Assembly (NCBI GenBank): GCA_026986935.1
Contig: JALSNP010000079.1
Location: 1 to 7,394 of the forward strand
DNA: 7,394 bases
Reading direction: 5' to 3'
DNA from: Pyrodictiaceae archaeon
GTDB taxonomy: Archaea; Thermoproteota; Thermoprotei_A; Sulfolobales; Pyrodictiaceae
Shown here: piece by piece, positions 5,556-7,394 of the stretch
Position numbering within the stretch: the first letter of the stretch is position 1
Layout: each line of letters begins with the position of its first letter
Program-made: the position numbers and the translations under genes
Notes under the pieces: model-generated
The model's database searches: none
The model's input: only the letters and a program-made list of their open reading frames with translations
Told to the model about the DNA's origin: nothing

Positions 5556-6743
5556 CTAGTCGTGTACCTCCTCCGCTCCGCTGAGCATCTCGCTATGCCT
5601 TATCTTCGGCTTAATGTATTTCTCGTAGTCCTTTGCCTCCTTGAACCTGTCTTTGAGCCTCTCTAGCACCTGTGGCAGAGTCGTGTACTCCATCTCCTCC
5701 GGGCCTAGACGGTGCGGCATGAATGGGCCGTGGCGCCTCATGTAGTCTGCTATTATTTGTGCTGTTCTCCTAGCCTCGTCGAACGCCGGGTCGTCGAAGA
5801 GGTCTGTTGGGCCTATTAGTCTCCCCTTTGTTATGTTGAATCCTAGGCCGACTATTCTTGGCGGGCCGTCGAAGCGGGTGCACTTAGCGTCCTTAAGGCC
5901 TACGGGCATTAGTGGGCCCCAGTGGCTACCCCTCATCCAGCCAGCCACTAGGTGGGGGAAGCTGAAGGGCTCTAGTATCTCGCCTAGTGCGGGGAACCCG
6001 CTCTGTGCACGAACTATCGCTACTGGGTCATCCTTACCTACGTAGCGGCCTGCTATCAGGTTTAGTCTCTCTACGCTAACTACTGCGGCTATCTCGTTAT
6101 CGCTCTTCCTGAAAATCCTCTTTACCACGTAGCGGCCCGGTGTACCTATTAGGGCTAGGAGGTCGTACATCTCCTCAGGGGTGTTGAGGATAACGTACTT
6201 ACCCTCCATCACGTCAAGTACTTCGAACTTGAAGCCATCATGCATCCTCGGGTCTATCACTAAGCCAGCTGTGTTAAACGGGTCAGCGAATATACGGAAC
6301 AGTGGGAAATTGAACGCACCTGGCTCAGTCTTATCAGCCATAAATACTACTATTGGCTCACTCTTCCTCTCAACAATCTCCATCTCAGCGACGCCGGGCC
6401 CGAGCCCCCTCACATTACCGGAGAAAGCATCACTTAGGAGATCCTGACCCGCCGCATATAGGCCGAGCTCCTTTGCAACCTCAGCAGCCTTCTTGAAAGC
6501 ATCCCACGCCAGTCCATGAATATCCGGGTTATCAACACCCTTGCGATGAGTCATTATTAGCTGAAGATCGTCGCCAACATGGGTGACGAAATAATCAATT
6601 ATCAGACCCTTGCGCTTAGCCTCAGCCAAGACCCTGGAGGCGGCAGCCATGGTATCCGGGTGGACTTTGTGATGTCCAGCAAGGCTACCTATATCAGCCT
6701 TTATTACACTAATAGTGACCTTCTTCTCCTCCGCGCTCAACAC
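5556..6743 (-). CDS. fbp: Fructose-1,6-bisphosphate aldolase/phosphatase, bifunctional
   Basis: This enzyme condenses DHAP and GAP to fructose 1,6-bisphosphate and hydrolyses it to fructose 6-phosphate in one remodelling active site, making gluconeogenesis irreversible. The 395-residue protein closely resembles the Sulfolobus tokodaii ST0318 type along its whole length. Visible marks: ISVIKADIGSLAGHH (11-25, with metal ligands D17 and H24/H25), THVGDD (54-59, D58/D59), AAGQDLLSD (97-105), MADKTEPGA (135-143, D137), the aldolase Schiff-base lysine K237 with Y234 in GRYVGKDDP (232-240), MRGSHWGP (270-277), and MEYTTLP (351-357). The start is GTG, immediately followed by TTG. GAGGTG at 6748-6753 lies 4 nt from GTG and 7 nt from TTG, so the protein may begin one codon later. 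The C-terminal tail (about 370-395) is charged and variable. A T-rich terminator-like stretch follows. It is the first gene of the minus-strand cluster and sits upstream of triosephosphate isomerase, its metabolic partner. Confidence 0.97.
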   Translation of the reverse strand: MLSAEEKKVTISVIKADIGSLAGHHKVHPDTMAAASRVLAEAKRKGLIIDYFVTHVGDDLQLIMTHRKGVDNPDIHGLAWDAFKKAAEVAKELGLYAAGQDLLSDAFSGNVRGLGPGVAEMEIVERKSEPIVVFMADKTEPGAFNFPLFRIFADPFNTAGLVIDPRMHDGFKFEVLDVMEGKYVILNTPEEMYDLLALIGTPGRYVVKRIFRKSDNEIAAVVSVERLNLIAGRYVGKDDPVAIVRAQSGFPALGEILEPFSFPHLVAGWMRGSHWGPLMPVGLKDAKCTRFDGPPRIVGLGFNITKGRLIGPTDLFDDPAFDEARRTAQIIADYMRRHGPFMPHRLGPEEMEYTTLPQVLERLKDRFKEAKDYEKYIKPKIRHSEMLSGAEEVHD

Positions 6744-6792
6744 TTTACACCTCTCACTTATACCTCATATGTAACTGCTGTAATAGAGAGAC

Positions 6793-6801
6793 AATTAACA
6801 A
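6793..6801 (-). promoter_or_regulatory. Possible TATA box of the FBP aldolase/phosphatase gene
   Basis: The minus strand reads TTGTTAATT about 54 nt upstream of the start codon, giving a predicted start near 6772 and a leader of about 28 nt containing GAGGTG (6748-6753). The match to the consensus is weak. TACATATG at 6766-6773 is an alternative that would make the transcript almost leaderless. Confidence 0.28.
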
Positions 6802-6946
6802 GTTTGCGCCGCAACTCCGACAATTCGTGCAATAAGCCCCTCCCTATGAAAAACAGGTACGATGATATGAAGTGTAAGAAGGGAGCAAAGTAATACCTTT
6901 TCACAGTAAGAGCTATACTCTAGATAGATTTTAGTTAAGAAATTAC

Positions 6947-6960
6947 TTAGTTAAAACTAA
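6947..6960. repeat. Palindrome with an adjoining direct repeat
   Basis: TTAGTT-AA-AACTAA is a perfect inverted repeat, and TTAGTTAA also occurs 16 bp to the left (6931-6938). It lies between the FBP aldolase/phosphatase gene and the candidate RNA, where a regulator site is possible. The sequence differs from the palindromes at the left of the window. Confidence 0.3.
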
Positions 6961-7000
6961 TACTTAGCCGTCATTTAAATCCAGCCCCTTCTCTAGGAAT

Positions 7001-7085
7001 ACAGGCGAGCAAGCCTCGAGGAGGGTCTCGATTATTGCCTGTCAGGTGGTCTTCCTACCTACTTATGAGCGTCTGGTTTCTTTAA
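7001..7085 (+). ncRNA. Candidate small structured RNA
   Basis: The longest gene-free stretch (6744-7367) is mostly AT-rich, but about 6980-7065 is richer in G and C and full of complementary segments. ACAGGC (7001-7006) pairs with GCCTGT (7037-7042), and CGAG (7006-7009) with CTCG (7027-7030), with an ATTATT bulge between them. CCTCGAGG (7014-7021) is self-complementary. TTTAAAT (6974-6980) lies about 24 nt upstream of the first stem, the distance expected of an archaeal TATA box, and TTTCTTT follows at 7078-7084. There is no tRNA, C/D box or other known RNA signature that I recognise. The ends are guesses. Confidence 0.25.
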
Positions 7086-7137
7086 GGCAACGTATATAGT
7101 AATTATTACAAAAATAGAGATAAAGCGCCGAAACTTT

Positions 7138-7160
7138 ACCTTATGGTTAGTTGATAAGGT
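7138..7160. repeat. Short inverted repeat in the gene-free right region
   Basis: ACCTTAT (7138-7144) and ATAAGGT (7154-7160) are perfect complements with a 9-nt loop. No gene lies next to it. Apart from this repeat, the candidate RNA, the 6947-6960 palindrome and the right-edge promoter, I see nothing recognisable in 6810-7367. Confidence 0.3.
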
Positions 7161-7339
7161 GTACTCTATGATGGTGTTACAGTTGAAGACAATTATCTAG
7201 GAACAGGAAAGGGCTAGATCCTTATTGCGTTGATGGAGCGTACTACTGCTCTACTTGGCACGTGTTTTACAAGATGTTAGTTAGGTTAAATTATTGTTAG
7301 CTCTTATTAAGAAGAATATTTGATAGTTTATAGAACCCG

Positions 7340-7347
7340 TTTATATA
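7340..7347 (+). promoter_or_regulatory. TATA box of the leaderless right-edge gene
   Basis: TTTATATA, about 24 nt upstream of the ATG at 7368. It matches the archaeal TATA consensus and the normal TATA-to-start distance. A second AT-rich run (7354-7367) lies between it and the ATG. Confidence 0.5.
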
Positions 7348-7367
7348 GAAGAGTTTTATAAAAATTA

Positions 7368-7394
7368 ATGCCTGGTCTTAGGAGTAGGGTCTCA
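7368..7394 (+). CDS. 5' end of an unidentified gene, cut by the window edge
   Basis: An ATG at 7368 opens a reading frame, MPGLRSRVS, that runs off the right edge. A strong TATA-like element, TTTATATA (7340-7347), lies about 24 nt upstream of the ATG. This is the spacing expected if transcription starts at or next to the start codon, and no ribosome binding site is present. That is the usual design of a leaderless crenarchaeal gene. Nine codons are too few to name the product. It would be the only plus-strand gene in the window. Confidence 0.45.

Noticed and set aside
6579..6893. Plus-strand open frame of 104 codons over the FBP aldolase/phosphatase start
   Set aside because: More than half lies opposite a well-supported conserved gene, it has no promoter or ribosome binding site, and its sequence shows no protein-like conservation that I recognise.
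6980..7065. tRNA gene in the GC-richer stretch
   Set aside because: No T-arm GGTTCGAATCC-like motif, no acceptor stem pairing and no CCA-side geometry on either strand.
1..7394. CRISPR array, insertion sequence or integrated element
   Set aside because: No regularly spaced repeats, transposase frame, target duplication or recombinase is visible. The genes look like ordinary core metabolism and respiration.

Overview
The window looks like a piece of a hyperthermophilic crenarchaeal chromosome, most likely from the Desulfurococcales. The Pyrodictiaceae (Pyrolobus, Pyrodictium, Hyperthermus) are a guess from protein character, not a proven assignment. The archaeal signs are a fructose-1,6-bisphosphate aldolase/phosphatase, a short archaeal triosephosphate isomerase, TATA-type promoters, GGTG/GAGGTG ribosome binding sites, GTG and TTG starts, heavy use of AGG/AGA and ATA codons, and AT-rich gaps between genes.

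All five complete genes lie on the minus strand. In transcription order they are: (1) the bifunctional FBP aldolase/phosphatase (5556-6743); (2) triosephosphate isomerase (4564-5334); (3) a cytochrome bd oxidase subunit I, CydA (2561-4342); (4) a second, degenerate CydA-like protein, CydA' (1058-2410); and (5) a 204-residue cytosolic alpha/beta protein of unknown function (198-812). Gaps of 150 to 245 bp separate them, each holding T-rich terminator-like DNA and promoter-like DNA. They therefore look like several short transcription units rather than one operon. At the right edge (7368-7394, plus strand) the first nine codons of another gene appear, placed as a leaderless gene would be.

The first two genes work together. 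Triosephosphate isomerase interconverts DHAP and GAP, and the aldolase/phosphatase condenses that pair and dephosphorylates the product to fructose 6-phosphate, the one-way gluconeogenic step. The next two genes form a terminal oxidase with no CydB in the window. CydA keeps most haem and quinol motifs. CydA' has the same fold but has lost almost all ligands, so it probably takes the structural place of CydB. This matches the archaeal CydAA' arrangement.

The least explained signal is in the control DNA at the left. A palindrome, TTTAAC-N4-GTTAAA followed by GTAA, occurs three times: twice in the promoter of the unknown gene, exactly 30 bp apart, and once at 40-59 beside another TATA-like element pointing off the left edge. 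It looks like the operator of an uncharacterised local regulon. A GC-richer foldable stretch at about 7001-7085, with a TATA box at the right distance, may be a small RNA.
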